A DNA stretch of 64,000 nucleotides from Parvibium lacunae (lineage in GTDB: Bacteria; Pseudomonadota; Gammaproteobacteria; Burkholderiales; Burkholderiaceae_D). The notes beneath the pieces are model-generated. The model had not been told where the DNA came from. It did no database searches and worked only from the letters and a program-made list of their open reading frames with translations. Below are positions 9,389 through 18,943 of this stretch, piece by piece (the first letter of the stretch is position 1; the number at the start of each line of letters is the position of its first letter). The stretch is taken from assembly GCF_003335215.1 (NCBI RefSeq), contig NZ_QPGB01000003.1, forward strand, positions 62,001-126,000, read 5' to 3'. A program made the position numbers and the translations under genes.

Positions 9389-10559
9389 TCACGCTCCCAC
9401 CGGGCAAAATCAGGGGAGTCAACCCAGTACTGGCCTGGCTAAGCACCGGTTGGCTGGACAGTGACTGCTCGATGCTATTGAGGGGTAACTGCGCCAAGGC
9501 TTGCAAGACCTCTTTCACCGTTGGCCAGCGCTGCTGCTCAGGCTGACCCAGTGTGATGTGGCGGGCAGGCCGTGCAGCGCCCCCCGCTGGCGTGGCGGCG
9601 TCAGCGCCAGGACGGTTTAATTCATTATGACGGCTTTGGCCCCAATAAGGGGCGATGCGCCAATGCGGCGTGGCCCCAAAAAGAAAAATTGTCGGCACTG
9701 CCAGCGCTGCAGCAAGGTGAGACAAACCCGTATCGAGGCCGATCACCACCCGCGCACCTTGCATCCAAGCAGCCCATTGCAAAATGCTGTAGCGCTCTGG
9801 CATGACATGTGCACTGGGAATGTTGGCGGCAATCGCCTTGGCGCGCTGGTGCTCAGCCTCATTGCCCCAGGGCAGCACAGTCGCCATCCCCAACTGATGC
9901 AAGGCTTTGGCCAAGCTACGCCATGCTTGTGGTGGCCACAATTTATAGGCAGCCGCAGTGCCATGCAATAGAATGGCATACGCCTGACTCGGCCCGAGGG
10001 GCACCGGCAAACGCACTTGTAAGTAACGCTCTGGGACTTGTAAGCCGAACTCCGGCTTGCCTCGCACCGTGTAGCTTAAAGCCTGAGCCGGCACGCTGCG
10101 AAGCTGCTCTATCAATGGTAAACGGGTATTAATCGGCAGGGGACTATCTATCCAGTAGCGAGACCAGGGTTCTTTTGCGGCTGCCGCAGCAAAACCGTAA
10201 CTTTTCCCGGTCGCTGGCTGTGCCGCGACCCTGACTTTGCGTGCCCAACGGGCGATTAGCGCACTCTTCGCCAGGCCTTGTAAATCAAAAACAAAGTCGT
10301 AGGCGTCCTGCTGCAGCTGCTGTTTGAATTGGCTAAATTCCCACCAATGCTGCCGTGATAGCCAATTCTTTTGCCAGCGCCGCAAACCAATCGGTAACAC
10401 CTGATGGACACCGGCATGCGCGCTCACCAATTCCGCGAACGCTTCTTCCACCACCCAATCGATCTGCGCTTGCGGATAGGCATGCAAGATGTCATGCACC
10501 ACCGGCAAGGCGTGAATGACATCGCCCATCGAGCTGAGTTTGACAATCAGACAGCGCAC
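9381..10559 (-). CDS. waaC: Lipopolysaccharide heptosyltransferase I
   Basis: GT9 family, about 392 residues from a GTG at 10559, which puts the conserved start VRCLIVKLSSMGDVIHALPVV at the N-terminus. Reading further upstream to 10712 would add a non-conserved tail overlapping waaE. Other marks are WVVEEAF, a GKSYGFAAAAAKE loop, and VIGLDTGLSHLAAALAVPTIFLFGATPHWRIAPY, the nucleotide-binding C-terminal half. It transfers the first L,D-heptose to Kdo. The C-terminal 45 residues form an extension beyond the usual 320-350 residues. Divergent from waaE. Confidence 0.93.
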   Translation of the reverse strand: MRCLIVKLSSMGDVIHALPVVHDILHAYPQAQIDWVVEEAFAELVSAHAGVHQVLPIGLRRWQKNWLSRQHWWEFSQFKQQLQQDAYDFVFDLQGLAKSALIARWARKVRVAAQPATGKSYGFAAAAAKEPWSRYWIDSPLPINTRLPLIEQLRSVPAQALSYTVRGKPEFGLQVPERYLQVRLPVPLGPSQAYAILLHGTAAAYKLWPPQAWRSLAKALHQLGMATVLPWGNEAEHQRAKAIAANIPSAHVMPERYSILQWAAWMQGARVVIGLDTGLSHLAAALAVPTIFLFGATPHWRIAPYWGQSRHNELNRPGADAATPAGGAARPARHITLGQPEQQRWPTVKEVLQALAQLPLNSIEQSLSSQPVLSQASTGLTPLILPGGSVSE

Positions 10560-10734
10560 AGGGCAATCTCGCGAGAGACGGGAATTACAACCAACATCAT
10601 GAAACCTTTTGGGATCGGTAATAACGCATTGTATCAATCTGATACTCATGGAACAGGCGTTCACCAGTACAATCTTGGCAATCGAGATTGTTTTTGTCCA
10701 CCCAGTGATCAATCAGCCCCTGCTTAACGCTGCA

Positions 10735-11580
10735 ATGCCAGATCTAACCCAGCCCACCGAGGCGAAATCTACGACTCGGCGAGTCCCCATTAGTGTGGTC
10801 ATCATCACCCTGAATGCAGGGGCGGTATTGGCCGATTGTTTGGCGAGTGTCGCTTGGGCTGCTGAGATTCTAGTGGTCGACAGTGGCAGCACAGACAACA
10901 CCGTTGCCCTTGCCGAGGCAGCGGGCGCGCGCGTTTTGCAGCAAATATGGTTAGGCTTTGGGCCGCAGAAACAATGGGGTGTCGAGCAGGCCCGCTATGA
11001 CTGGGTTTTTTGTCTTGATAGCGATGAGCGCGTCACGCCTGCGCTGGCCGCTAGTATCGCAACCTGGTTAACGCAACCCTTTGATCCTGAAAAAACGCTG
11101 GCCCGGTGCGCCCGCCGTAACCGTTTTTTGGGGCGTTATTTGCGGCATGGTGAGGGCTATCCTGATTGGAATACCCGCTTGTTTCATCGCGCTTATGGCT
11201 ATTGGACAGATCTTCCCGTGCATGAGCACGTCCGCAGCCGACAGCCCGTGTCCTGTCTCGCGACGCTAGAGGGCGATCTGTTGCATCATTCACAAGAAAA
11301 CTTGCCAGACTATTTACGCAAACAAGAGCGCTACACGCAACTCCAGGCCATGCTGATGTATGCGAAAATGCGCGACTTGCCGTTAGTAAAGCGGCTTTGG
11401 CGGCTTGGCGTGACAGTCTTAAAAGTTCTTTTGGCCGGCCCGGTCCGCTTTCTGCGGTTTTATATTTTTCGTCTTGGCTTGCTTGATGGCTGGCCCGGCT
11501 TCTTACATATTGCGATTGGCAGCTGGTTTACTGCCGTCAAGTACGCAAAGTTATTACGCTTGTTGAAAAGAGCAAGCTGA
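10735..11580 (+). CDS. waaE: WaaE/KdtX-like lipooligosaccharide glucosyltransferase (GT2)
   Basis: 281 residues from the ATG at 10735. ISVVIITLNAG opens a GT2 fold; LVVDSGSTDNT and FCLDSDERV give the nucleotide-sugar and metal (DxD) sites. RNRFLGRYLRHGEGYPDWNTRLF and VHEHV are characteristic of WaaE/KdtX, which adds beta-1,4-glucose to heptose I of the LPS inner core. It is peripheral to the inner membrane. Position next to waaC-waaA fits. The start at 10609 would overlap the divergent promoter region and lacks conserved residues. Confidence 0.88.
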   Translation: MPDLTQPTEAKSTTRRVPISVVIITLNAGAVLADCLASVAWAAEILVVDSGSTDNTVALAEAAGARVLQQIWLGFGPQKQWGVEQARYDWVFCLDSDERVTPALAASIATWLTQPFDPEKTLARCARRNRFLGRYLRHGEGYPDWNTRLFHRAYGYWTDLPVHEHVRSRQPVSCLATLEGDLLHHSQENLPDYLRKQERYTQLQAMLMYAKMRDLPLVKRLWRLGVTVLKVLLAGPVRFLRFYIFRLGLLDGWPGFLHIAIGSWFTAVKYAKLLRLLKRAS

Positions 11581-11585
11581 TTATT

Positions 11586-12605
11586 ATGACCCAATACGTT
11601 CTCGTCACAGGTTGCGCTGGTTTCATCGGCATGCACTTAAGCGAACGCCTACTGCGCGAAGGGTATGCGGTTGTCGGCGTTGACAACCTGAATGATTACT
11701 ACTCGGTGGCGCTCAAGCAGGCGCGCTTAGCGCGCCTGCTTGCTTATCCGCAATTCTCATTTTTTGCTCAAGATCTCACCGAAAGCGCGTCGACCTTGGC
11801 CCTATTTCAAGCTCATCCCTATGCTGCCGTCTGCCATTTGGCTGCACAACCCGGGGTGCGCTACTCGTTGAAAAACCCGCAGGCCTATATCCAGGCAAAT
11901 GTGGTGGCTTTCACCAATGTGCTCGAAGGCGCACGCTTGGCGGCCATCCCCCATTTAGTCTTCGCCAGTAGCTCGAGTGTCTACGGCGGTAATGCAAAAA
12001 CGCCCTTTGCCGAAACTGACCCAGTGGATCATCCGGTCAGTTTGTATGCGGCCACGAAAAAGGCGAATGAGTTAATGGCCCATACCTACAGCCATTTGTA
12101 TCAGTTACCCTGCACTGGCCTGCGATTTTTTACGGTGTATGGCCCTTGGGGGCGGCCCGATATGTCGCCCATGATTTTTGCCCGCGCCATTTTGCGCGGT
12201 GAAACGCTGCAAGTTTTCAATGGCGGCGACATGGCCCGTGACTTTACTTATGTGGACGATATTGTCGAAGGGGTGCTGCGAATTTTGTGGTTACCTGCAC
12301 AGGCTAACCCTGACTTTGACCCCTATTCACCCGACCCTGCCAGCAGTCAGGCGCCCTACCGAATTTATAACATCGGCAATCACACCCCAGTACCACTACT
12401 AACCTATATTGAAACCCTGGAGCAAGCACTGGGCCAGACTGCGCCCAAGGCCTGGTTGCCGATGCAAGCGGGTGATGTGTTACAAACCTATGCTGATACC
12501 AGCCGGCTGCAAGCGGCGACTAGCTTTGCCCCGCAAACCCCGCTAGCGGTTGGGCTCGGCCATTTTGTTGCCTGGCTGCGTGAGCACCCTGAGTTTCTGG
12601 CATAG
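11586..12605 (+). CDS. NAD-dependent epimerase, UDP-glucuronate 4-epimerase type
   Basis: 339 residues, extended SDR fold. GCAGFIGMHLSERLL is the NAD-binding loop and VDNLNDYYSVALKQARLARL is the signature that separates UDP-glucuronate 4-epimerases from GalE. SSSSVYG and YAATKKANE supply the Ser and Tyr-x3-Lys catalytic residues. It would make UDP-galacturonate for the LPS core or O-chain. It follows waaE by 5 bp, so it is likely in the same operon. The substrate is assigned from motif only. Confidence 0.85.
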   Translation: MTQYVLVTGCAGFIGMHLSERLLREGYAVVGVDNLNDYYSVALKQARLARLLAYPQFSFFAQDLTESASTLALFQAHPYAAVCHLAAQPGVRYSLKNPQAYIQANVVAFTNVLEGARLAAIPHLVFASSSSVYGGNAKTPFAETDPVDHPVSLYAATKKANELMAHTYSHLYQLPCTGLRFFTVYGPWGRPDMSPMIFARAILRGETLQVFNGGDMARDFTYVDDIVEGVLRILWLPAQANPDFDPYSPDPASSQAPYRIYNIGNHTPVPLLTYIETLEQALGQTAPKAWLPMQAGDVLQTYADTSRLQAATSFAPQTPLAVGLGHFVAWLREHPEFLA

Positions 12606-12632
12606 TCTCTCAGCCTTGCGCCGGTGGCATCG

Positions 12633-13601
12633 ATGACGGCCATGCGTTTATTGTTGCTGGGAAAAAGCGGACGGCTGGGGCGCAGCTTGCTAGCCTCACG
12701 CTCGCAGCAGCGCAGCTTAGACCCCCGTTCAGTCTGTTTGTATGCGCCCGATCGGCAGGCTTGTGATCTGGCGCAAACCCCCACCGCGCCCACCGCAGAC
12801 TCGCCGTTGCAACAAACCTTAGCGACCTTTAAACCCACCCACATTATTAATGCTGCAGCTTATACTGCGGTTGATCGGGCGGAAACAGAACCAGCGCTTG
12901 CGCATACGTTGAATTGTGCCGTACCCAATTGCTTGGCCCACTATGCCGCTGCAAGTGGCGCATACCTGATCCATTACTCAACGGACTATGTGTTTGATGG
13001 CAGTGGCACCGATGCTTGGCCAGAAACGGCTCACTGCGCAGTGGACCAGGCGCTCTCGGTCTATGGGCGCACCAAAGCAGCAGGCGATCAGACCTTACTC
13101 AACAGCCCAGCAGTGGTTTTAATTCTACGCAGTGGCTGGTTGTTTGGTCACACTGGCCCTGATTTTGTCAAAACGGTTTTACGTCTCGCGCACCAAGCCC
13201 CCCCGCTCAAGATTGTCAATGATCAGTGGGGTACCCCCACACCCACGCAATGGCTTGCCCACCTGACCTGGGAAGCCTTAAGCGCACACTGGCAGGGCAG
13301 ACCCTGGCCAGCACGCTTATATCACTGTAGCGCACGGGGAGAAACGACTTGGTATGACTATGCCTGCTGGATTCTGGATTGCGCACACCAGGGAGGCTGG
13401 CCTTTGCAACACAGGGCTGGCGACATCATCGGCATCGGCAGTGATGCTGCCGGGCGTTTAGCGCAGCGGCCACGCAATGCCCGGCTAGATTGTCGGCGGC
13501 TTGATGCCCTCAATCTGGTGACACCTAATCTCCAACGTCCAGATTGGCGGCAAGCGGTTGCAGCATGCGTGCAGGACCTCAATGGCGATCTTATTGACTG
13601 A
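12633..13601 (+). CDS. rfbD: dTDP-4-dehydrorhamnose reductase
   Basis: About 322 residues. LLLGKSGRLGRSLL is the NADPH-binding loop, INAAAYTAVDRAE and YSTDYVFDGSG are RfbD hallmarks, and YGRTKAAGDQ gives the Tyr-x3-Lys pair. It carries out the last step of dTDP-L-rhamnose synthesis. Its partners rfbB, rfbA and rfbC lie 16 kb away on the other strand, an unusual split. Starts at GTG 12624, ATG 12633 and ATG 12642 are possible; a GGTGG sits 5 bp before 12633. Confidence 0.92.
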   Translation: MTAMRLLLLGKSGRLGRSLLASRSQQRSLDPRSVCLYAPDRQACDLAQTPTAPTADSPLQQTLATFKPTHIINAAAYTAVDRAETEPALAHTLNCAVPNCLAHYAAASGAYLIHYSTDYVFDGSGTDAWPETAHCAVDQALSVYGRTKAAGDQTLLNSPAVVLILRSGWLFGHTGPDFVKTVLRLAHQAPPLKIVNDQWGTPTPTQWLAHLTWEALSAHWQGRPWPARLYHCSARGETTWYDYACWILDCAHQGGWPLQHRAGDIIGIGSDAAGRLAQRPRNARLDCRRLDALNLVTPNLQRPDWRQAVAACVQDLNGDLID

Positions 13602-13631
13602 CGCTCGTCCGTGACTGAGGCATGGCCCCCG

Positions 13632-15017
13632 TTAGAAAGGCAATGGCAAATCAGGCTGTACTGTCTGCAAAGCCTGGCGAAATTCTTGTTGAATCCGCTG
13701 CAAGGCCACATCATGGTCGGCTTCAAAGCGCAAGACAGCCACTGGTGTGGTGTTAGACGCCCGGATCAAGCCGAAACCATCCGCATATTCCACCCGTAAG
13801 CCATCAATGGTGACGATGGTCTGCGCACTTGGGAAAGCCGCTTGTGCGCGCAGGGCATCAATCAGCGCTACGTTTTCGCCTTCAGCGAGGCAAATTTGTA
13901 ATTCTGGCGTGCTGGTACTGTTAGGTAAGGCATTGAGCAACGCGCTGGGGTCGGCACTGCGACTGAGGATTTCGAGCAAGCGAGCGCCTGCATAGAGTCC
14001 ATCATCAAAACCATACCAGCGCTCTTTGAAGAAGATGTGGCCACTCATTTCGCCAGCGAGTGGGGCGCCCGTTTCTTTGAGTTTGGCTTTGACCAGGGAG
14101 TGTCCCGTTTTCCACATCAATGGCTGACCACCCTGTGCCTCAATATGTTGTGCCAGCTTGCGCGAACATTTAACGTCATAAATGATTTGCGCACCGGGAT
14201 TACGACTCAGCACATCGGAGGCAAACAGCATTAATTGTCGATCTGGGTAAATAATTTGGCCGTCTTTGGTGACCACGCCCAAGCGATCCCCGTCGCCATC
14301 AAAAGCAAAACCAATCTCGGCATCCGTGGTTTGCAGGGCATGAATCACATCTTGTAAATTTTCTGGATGTGCTGGATCGGGATGATGGTTTGGAAAATGC
14401 CCATCGACCTCACAAAACAGTTCAACCACCTCACAACCGAGCGCACGATAGAGTTTAGGCCCGTAAGCCCCAGGAATACCATTCCCGGCATCAACCACGA
14501 TTTTGAGCGGGCGTGCAAGCTGGATATCGGCCACAATGCGAGCTTCATAGTCATCGGCGATATCGCCCTTGGTGGTTTCGCCCGTTGTGGTAACAGGTAA
14601 CCAGTCAGCACGCATGATCTGTTGATAGAGGGCTTGAATCTCAGGCCCATACAGCGCAGCGCCTGCGAGCATCATTTTCAAGCCATTGTATTCGGGTGGG
14701 TTATGGCTGCCGGTCACCATGATCCCGTTGCCTTCAGCTTGCTTTAACGCAGCGTAGTACAGCATGGGGGTTGCCACCATGCCGATATCCAGGACATTGA
14801 CCCCGGCAGCACGAATCCCCGTTGACAGCGCCGCTATCAGCCGTGGGCCTGAAAGGCGACCATCTCGGCCAATCGCAACGATGTGCCCACCTGCTTGTCG
14901 CACTTGTTGGCCGAATGCCCGACCAATATCATGTACGGCCGATTCGGTCAGGGTTTGATCAACAATCCCACGAATGTCGTAGGCTTTAAAGATGCTGGCA
15001 TTTAGTGAATGACTCAT
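13632..15017 (-). CDS. manB: Phosphomannomutase/phosphoglucomutase
   Basis: 461 residues, the AlgC/ManB alpha-D-phosphohexomutase family. The phosphoserine loop VTGSHNPPEYNG (S104), the Mg site FDGDGDR (D240, D242, D244), the sugar-binding GEMSGH and a C-terminal phosphate-binding domain with IRASNTTP are all intact. It interconverts Man-6-P and Man-1-P (or the glucose pair), feeding manC and the GDP-colitose branch. It is the last gene of the minus-strand operon from gmd, overlapping the preceding GT4 gene by 4 bp, and converges with rfbD. Confidence 0.94.
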   Translation of the reverse strand: MSHSLNASIFKAYDIRGIVDQTLTESAVHDIGRAFGQQVRQAGGHIVAIGRDGRLSGPRLIAALSTGIRAAGVNVLDIGMVATPMLYYAALKQAEGNGIMVTGSHNPPEYNGLKMMLAGAALYGPEIQALYQQIMRADWLPVTTTGETTKGDIADDYEARIVADIQLARPLKIVVDAGNGIPGAYGPKLYRALGCEVVELFCEVDGHFPNHHPDPAHPENLQDVIHALQTTDAEIGFAFDGDGDRLGVVTKDGQIIYPDRQLMLFASDVLSRNPGAQIIYDVKCSRKLAQHIEAQGGQPLMWKTGHSLVKAKLKETGAPLAGEMSGHIFFKERWYGFDDGLYAGARLLEILSRSADPSALLNALPNSTSTPELQICLAEGENVALIDALRAQAAFPSAQTIVTIDGLRVEYADGFGLIRASNTTPVAVLRFEADHDVALQRIQQEFRQALQTVQPDLPLPF

Positions 15018-16162
15018 GATGACTGGGACTTTGATTTGAAGTAGTCATTGTATCTTTCAATGACGGTCGCTTGAGAAAAATGGGTTCTGACTCTTTCCTG
15101 CGCAGCCGCCCCCAGGGAATGGCGATATTCGGTATTTTGTAGCATAAGCCGCAACTGTTGAGTGAGGTCTTCTATATTTCGTACCTCGTGTAACAAGCCC
15201 GTTTTTCTGTCTAGCAGAGCATCGGTAATACCGTAGATGCGGGAAGCGACCGCTGGCACACCACAGGCTGCTGCCTCGACAATGACATTACCAAACCCTT
15301 CGCGATGGCTGGGCAAGCAAAGGATATCCATTGCATTTAGATAGTTTTCGGGGGTTACTGTGCGAGGGTAAAAACGTACATAGTCTTGATATGGCGCGGC
15401 ATATTGAAGTACGGTCGCCGCGAGATTTTCTTCGTCAGGCCCCACGAGTAATAAATAACACTCCAGCCCTTCTGCACGCAGCGTTGCAAAGCTGGCAGCT
15501 AATTCCAATATGCCCTTCTCAGTACTAAAGCGGCCCATGTAGCCCAGCACGGGTTTGTCTAGGGGGATAGATAAAGTTGACCGACTCTCAATCCGTTTGG
15601 TCTGATCTGGCGTGAATTGTGCCAAGTTGACACCGCTAATTGAGCCGCAGCCCAGCACAGTGCCTTTTGTTTTTGATAAAACCTGGTGCTCTAAGAGATG
15701 TTTTTTTTCGGATTCACTGATGACAAGTACATCAGTAGACAACATGGCAATCACTTTGTCTGACAGGATCAAAATTCTCCGTAACAATCCTGTTTTGTTT
15801 GCCCACACCTCGCCCTGAAAAATATGGCAGCGGAAGGGTATTCTTAATAGCCAGGCAGCAAGACTGCCCACTAAACCCGCCTTTGGTGCTGCGGTAATCA
15901 CCGCATCAGGTCGATTAAGTAACAAGAGCCCCAGCAGTCTGCAGAAAGCCCAACAATCATGGGCCAGGCGGATTGGACGTACGATCGGGAAGTGCTGAAC
16001 GATAACATCGTCGTTTAACTGACTGAGTTGTTTTTCTGCATTGATGTTTGTATAGACTGTGACGGTGCTCCATTCACGCCAACGTGAAATATGTGGCCGT
16101 AAAAAGAAATCGATCTGCAACGGCGTTGTGGTGATCAGCGCCAGTCTTACTTTTTTACTCAT
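15014..16162 (-). CDS. Glycosyltransferase family 4
   Basis: 382 residues, GT-B fold. The C-terminal half has GYMGRFSTEKGILELA, then CLPSHREGFGNVIVEAAACGVPAVASRIYGITDAL, which carries the EX7E motif of retaining GT4 enzymes. The N-terminal half (LALITTTPLQIDFFLRPH, AAPKAGLVGSLAAWLLRI) resembles bacterial O-antigen glycosyltransferases that add deoxy or amino sugars. Donor and acceptor are not readable. It sits 3 bp after the GT2 gene and overlaps manB, inside the colitose operon. Confidence 0.88.
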   Translation of the reverse strand: MSKKVRLALITTTPLQIDFFLRPHISRWREWSTVTVYTNINAEKQLSQLNDDVIVQHFPIVRPIRLAHDCWAFCRLLGLLLLNRPDAVITAAPKAGLVGSLAAWLLRIPFRCHIFQGEVWANKTGLLRRILILSDKVIAMLSTDVLVISESEKKHLLEHQVLSKTKGTVLGCGSISGVNLAQFTPDQTKRIESRSTLSIPLDKPVLGYMGRFSTEKGILELAASFATLRAEGLECYLLLVGPDEENLAATVLQYAAPYQDYVRFYPRTVTPENYLNAMDILCLPSHREGFGNVIVEAAACGVPAVASRIYGITDALLDRKTGLLHEVRNIEDLTQQLRLMLQNTEYRHSLGAAAQERVRTHFSQATVIERYNDYFKSKSQSS

Positions 16163-16165
16163 TAT

Positions 16166-17038
16166 TCAAGGTTGGTTCTCTAGGTTTTTCAGGATAGCCT
16201 GCCATGCCTGCTCATGCTCGGGATGAATATGCTTTCTCGAATGTAAGCTTTTATGTCGACTATGGCGAATAACATCTTGTACTACTCGAAGGCCATACAG
16301 GGCGATAGCCGCTAGTGCTGAAAAAATATAACCATTCCTCAAAAAATGATTGAGCTGGACGTTTAGCAGCGCATTGCGCGTTCTGAATAACTTCCTTAAA
16401 TCAATGGTTGAACGAATTCTATAGGCCAACGAGACATGATCGACTGTAGCAAACTGACTGGTTGCGTATGTACGGAGCAAGAGTTCTTGGTCTTCGCAGC
16501 AATAGGGTGCGGCATGGGCGTAGTAATGTTGTTTGAACCAGGAGCGCTTCCCCATCCAGGTTGGATGAGGCATATAAAAGGTCCGCCAGGGCAGCTGGGT
16601 TAAGCGCTGATGTGTCGATACAAATGGAAGCTCACCTATGATGGTATTATTTTCATCGATAGTAATCGCCCGAGTCGCCGATAGATCACATGAAGGTTGG
16701 GTCAGCATAAACTTAACCTGCACTGCAATCCGTTGCGGATGACAAACATCATCTTGATCCATACGCATCAGATATTCACCACGCGCTAAATCAATGGCTT
16801 GATTCAAGCGTCTAGCGAGGCCCTCATTGTTACCATCGCGGACAATACGAATTCTCGGGTCATTAAAAGACTGGGCGATAGTCAATGAACGATCTGTAGA
16901 ACCATCATCGATCAGCCATAACTCCCAGTTTTTATAAGACTGTCTAATAAGTGAGTCGAGTGCGAGCTTTAAATAGCGCTCACCATTATAGATAGGCATC
17001 GCAATCGAAACCAGTGGATCAGATAAATCACGTGACAC
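16166..17038 (-). CDS. Glycosyltransferase family 2
   Basis: 290 residues, GT-A fold. VSIAMPIYNGERYLKLALDSLIRQ, LIDDGSTDRS and MRMDQDDVCHPQR (DxD-type metal site) define GT2. The C-terminal part is hydrophobic around 245-260, suggesting membrane association. The start is GTG at 17038, since the next Met falls inside the first beta strand. It overlaps the upstream epimerase gene by 11 bp. The sugar transferred is unknown; with dTDP-rhamnose and GDP-colitose made nearby, either linkage context is possible. Confidence 0.88.
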   Translation of the reverse strand: MSRDLSDPLVSIAMPIYNGERYLKLALDSLIRQSYKNWELWLIDDGSTDRSLTIAQSFNDPRIRIVRDGNNEGLARRLNQAIDLARGEYLMRMDQDDVCHPQRIAVQVKFMLTQPSCDLSATRAITIDENNTIIGELPFVSTHQRLTQLPWRTFYMPHPTWMGKRSWFKQHYYAHAAPYCCEDQELLLRTYATSQFATVDHVSLAYRIRSTIDLRKLFRTRNALLNVQLNHFLRNGYIFSALAAIALYGLRVVQDVIRHSRHKSLHSRKHIHPEHEQAWQAILKNLENQP

Positions 17039-18014
17039 GTTTGATGCTTCCCAACTGCGTTTTTTGCCATTCCAGCGTTTTACTCAAACCAACCTCAAGA
17101 CTGATATGAGGCTGCCATCCGATTGCTGCATGGAGTTTTGCTGAGCTGAGAATATTCGATGGCACATCAAAGACACGCGCAGGCAAATAGTTGATAGTGC
17201 AAGTTTCTAGCCCACAGAGTCTGACTAATTTATTCAAAATATCCTTGCTACTGATGCCAACTCCACTACCAATATTATAAGTCTCTCCGATTGGGGCAGA
17301 TAACATGGCTTGTTGGATGGCAAGTGATAAATCATCGATAGCTATGTAATCCCGAATAATTGAACCATCACCATAAAGAATGATGGGTTGCTGCGTCAAA
17401 ATATTTGCAATCACATTCGCGATAAAGCCTTGGCCACGATACGGTAACTGCCCGACACCATAAGCATTGCTGGGGCGCAAAATAAGATGTTGCAAGCCAT
17501 GTGTGATGGCATATAAATTTGCGTAATGCTCGATCGTGAGTTTGGTTAGGCCATAGGGAGAAATAGGGTGGGTTTTGTGATTTTCATCGATACAGCCCGT
17601 TTGCCTACCATAGACGGTCCCACCTGATGAGATGATAACGAGTAGCTTTCTTAAGCGTGCCATTTCCTCAAATAAGCTGATAGATGGCACCAAATTCTGC
17701 TGTAAATCAAGCAGTGGATTCTCAAAGGCCGTATTGGGTACTGTCGCATAAGCTAGGCTAACAACAGTATCGTGTTCAACCAATATCTCTCTTAAGAAAT
17801 TAGTGTGTGTGAAATCGCCAGAAATATAGTTGATATTCTCAACGGTTTCCCCTAGGATTTGCCGGGCTGTATCAGATAAATTGCGACTACGACCCATGAT
17901 GGTAACGGCGTGGTGATCTGCCGCTAATCTATTTGCTAAGTGGCTCCCAATAAAACCGCCACCGCCAATGAGCAGGATGCGGCCAAGAGCACGGGGTGAA
18001 GTCGCCGTAATCAT
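17028..18014 (-). CDS. NAD-dependent epimerase, GalE-like
   Basis: 328 residues from the ATG at 18014; a TTG at 18032 would add six. LLIGGGGFIGSHLANRL binds NAD, SSGGTVYG supplies the catalytic Thr/Ser region, and SPYGLTKLTIEHY holds Tyr-x3-Lys. YGDGSIIRDYIAIDDL and NIGSGVGIS are typical of UDP-hexose 4-epimerases. It probably makes UDP-Gal or UDP-GalNAc; this would supply the galactose acceptor expected for the neighbouring GT10/GT11 enzymes. The exact substrate is not determined. Confidence 0.85.
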   Translation of the reverse strand: MITATSPRALGRILLIGGGGFIGSHLANRLAADHHAVTIMGRSRNLSDTARQILGETVENINYISGDFTHTNFLREILVEHDTVVSLAYATVPNTAFENPLLDLQQNLVPSISLFEEMARLRKLLVIISSGGTVYGRQTGCIDENHKTHPISPYGLTKLTIEHYANLYAITHGLQHLILRPSNAYGVGQLPYRGQGFIANVIANILTQQPIILYGDGSIIRDYIAIDDLSLAIQQAMLSAPIGETYNIGSGVGISSKDILNKLVRLCGLETCTINYLPARVFDVPSNILSSAKLHAAIGWQPHISLEVGLSKTLEWQKTQLGSIKRVT

Positions 18015-18016
18015 TC

Positions 18017-18943
18017 TTATATTTTTATCCAAGGAGCGGGAATGATATCTTTATCAATAAATTGATTTGCAAACCATCTTTTTGGCGCTATAACTACTTT
18101 TTCTGGCGAGGGATTCAGCCATGCGCCCCACCAACTAAATGTGCTATTGGCAATGATATGGTGCTGGCAAAGACTCATCAACTGCATATCAATATAACTA
18201 TCCTGCGCACGGTTATGATCAATAAATACGGCCTCATCAACCAGTTTGATGGTTGATTTTACCCACTTTATGTCGTCCGAAAAAATGAGTAACTTTATCT
18301 TCCTGAATTTATCGCGCATGTAGGTGATTGCCTGATCGTAGTACTTTGCATCCAACTGGTGGTAAATTTTCACGGCGCTAGGATTATTCACATAATCACC
18401 ACGACGCACATGCAAGCTAACAATGACACCTTCGCAATCGTGATTGGCTTTATGTTCCTCAATCATGGCCAGTAACTCTCGATTACGCCCCTCTAGCGGT
18501 GGCTTGAATATGAACCGTTCCCTCACCCGCTTTTCACAATGCTGGAAATACCGCTCGGATTGCCAATGCCCATCAAGGTAGGCAGAAGTAGTGACAGCTT
18601 CAATACCAGGCCAATAGTGGAGGTGCGGCTCGTAATAATAAGGGTCTAAAACAACACGCATTGGCAAGGTGTGGCTCACTGCTCGGATCCGCTGGTTACC
18701 AAAAAAACGTCTCGCTAATGGGGCTGTTTTCCATCCGTATTCGCGTTGAATTTCCTTAGCTGACAGGCATTGCTCGGGCAATTCAAATATTCGCGTTAAT
18801 TCATAACCTTGATGAAGTGAATAATCAGAAAAGGAGGTGGCATCAATTCCTAGAGTGAGATTGTTGCGCTGAGCTACCGCTAACCCACAGGCATATTGAA
18901 ACATCTGGTTCCCTAGCCCGCCTAGAACTTTAGAAATAATCAT
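18017..18943 (-). CDS. GT11 family alpha-1,2-fucosyltransferase (candidate colitosyltransferase)
   Basis: 308 residues. The opening VLGGLGNQMFQYACGLAVA, the donor-binding HVRRGDY (178-184) and the C-terminal NSTFSWWGAWLN are the three GT11 motifs. GT11 enzymes transfer L-fucose to O-2 of galactose, but some bacterial members use GDP-colitose (for example WbgN of E. coli O55). With a ColD-type gene in the same operon, colitose is the likelier donor. It overlaps the flippase stop by 4 bp, and base composition is AT-rich. Confidence 0.92.
   Translation of the reverse strand: MIISKVLGGLGNQMFQYACGLAVAQRNNLTLGIDATSFSDYSLHQGYELTRIFELPEQCLSAKEIQREYGWKTAPLARRFFGNQRIRAVSHTLPMRVVLDPYYYEPHLHYWPGIEAVTTSAYLDGHWQSERYFQHCEKRVRERFIFKPPLEGRNRELLAMIEEHKANHDCEGVIVSLHVRRGDYVNNPSAVKIYHQLDAKYYDQAITYMRDKFRKIKLLIFSDDIKWVKSTIKLVDEAVFIDHNRAQDSYIDMQLMSLCQHHIIANSTFSWWGAWLNPSPEKVVIAPKRWFANQFIDKDIIPAPWIKI

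Noticed and set aside
10560-10712. N-terminal extension of waaC to 10712
   Set aside because: The added 51 residues are not conserved and overlap waaE; the GTG at 10559 gives the standard start.
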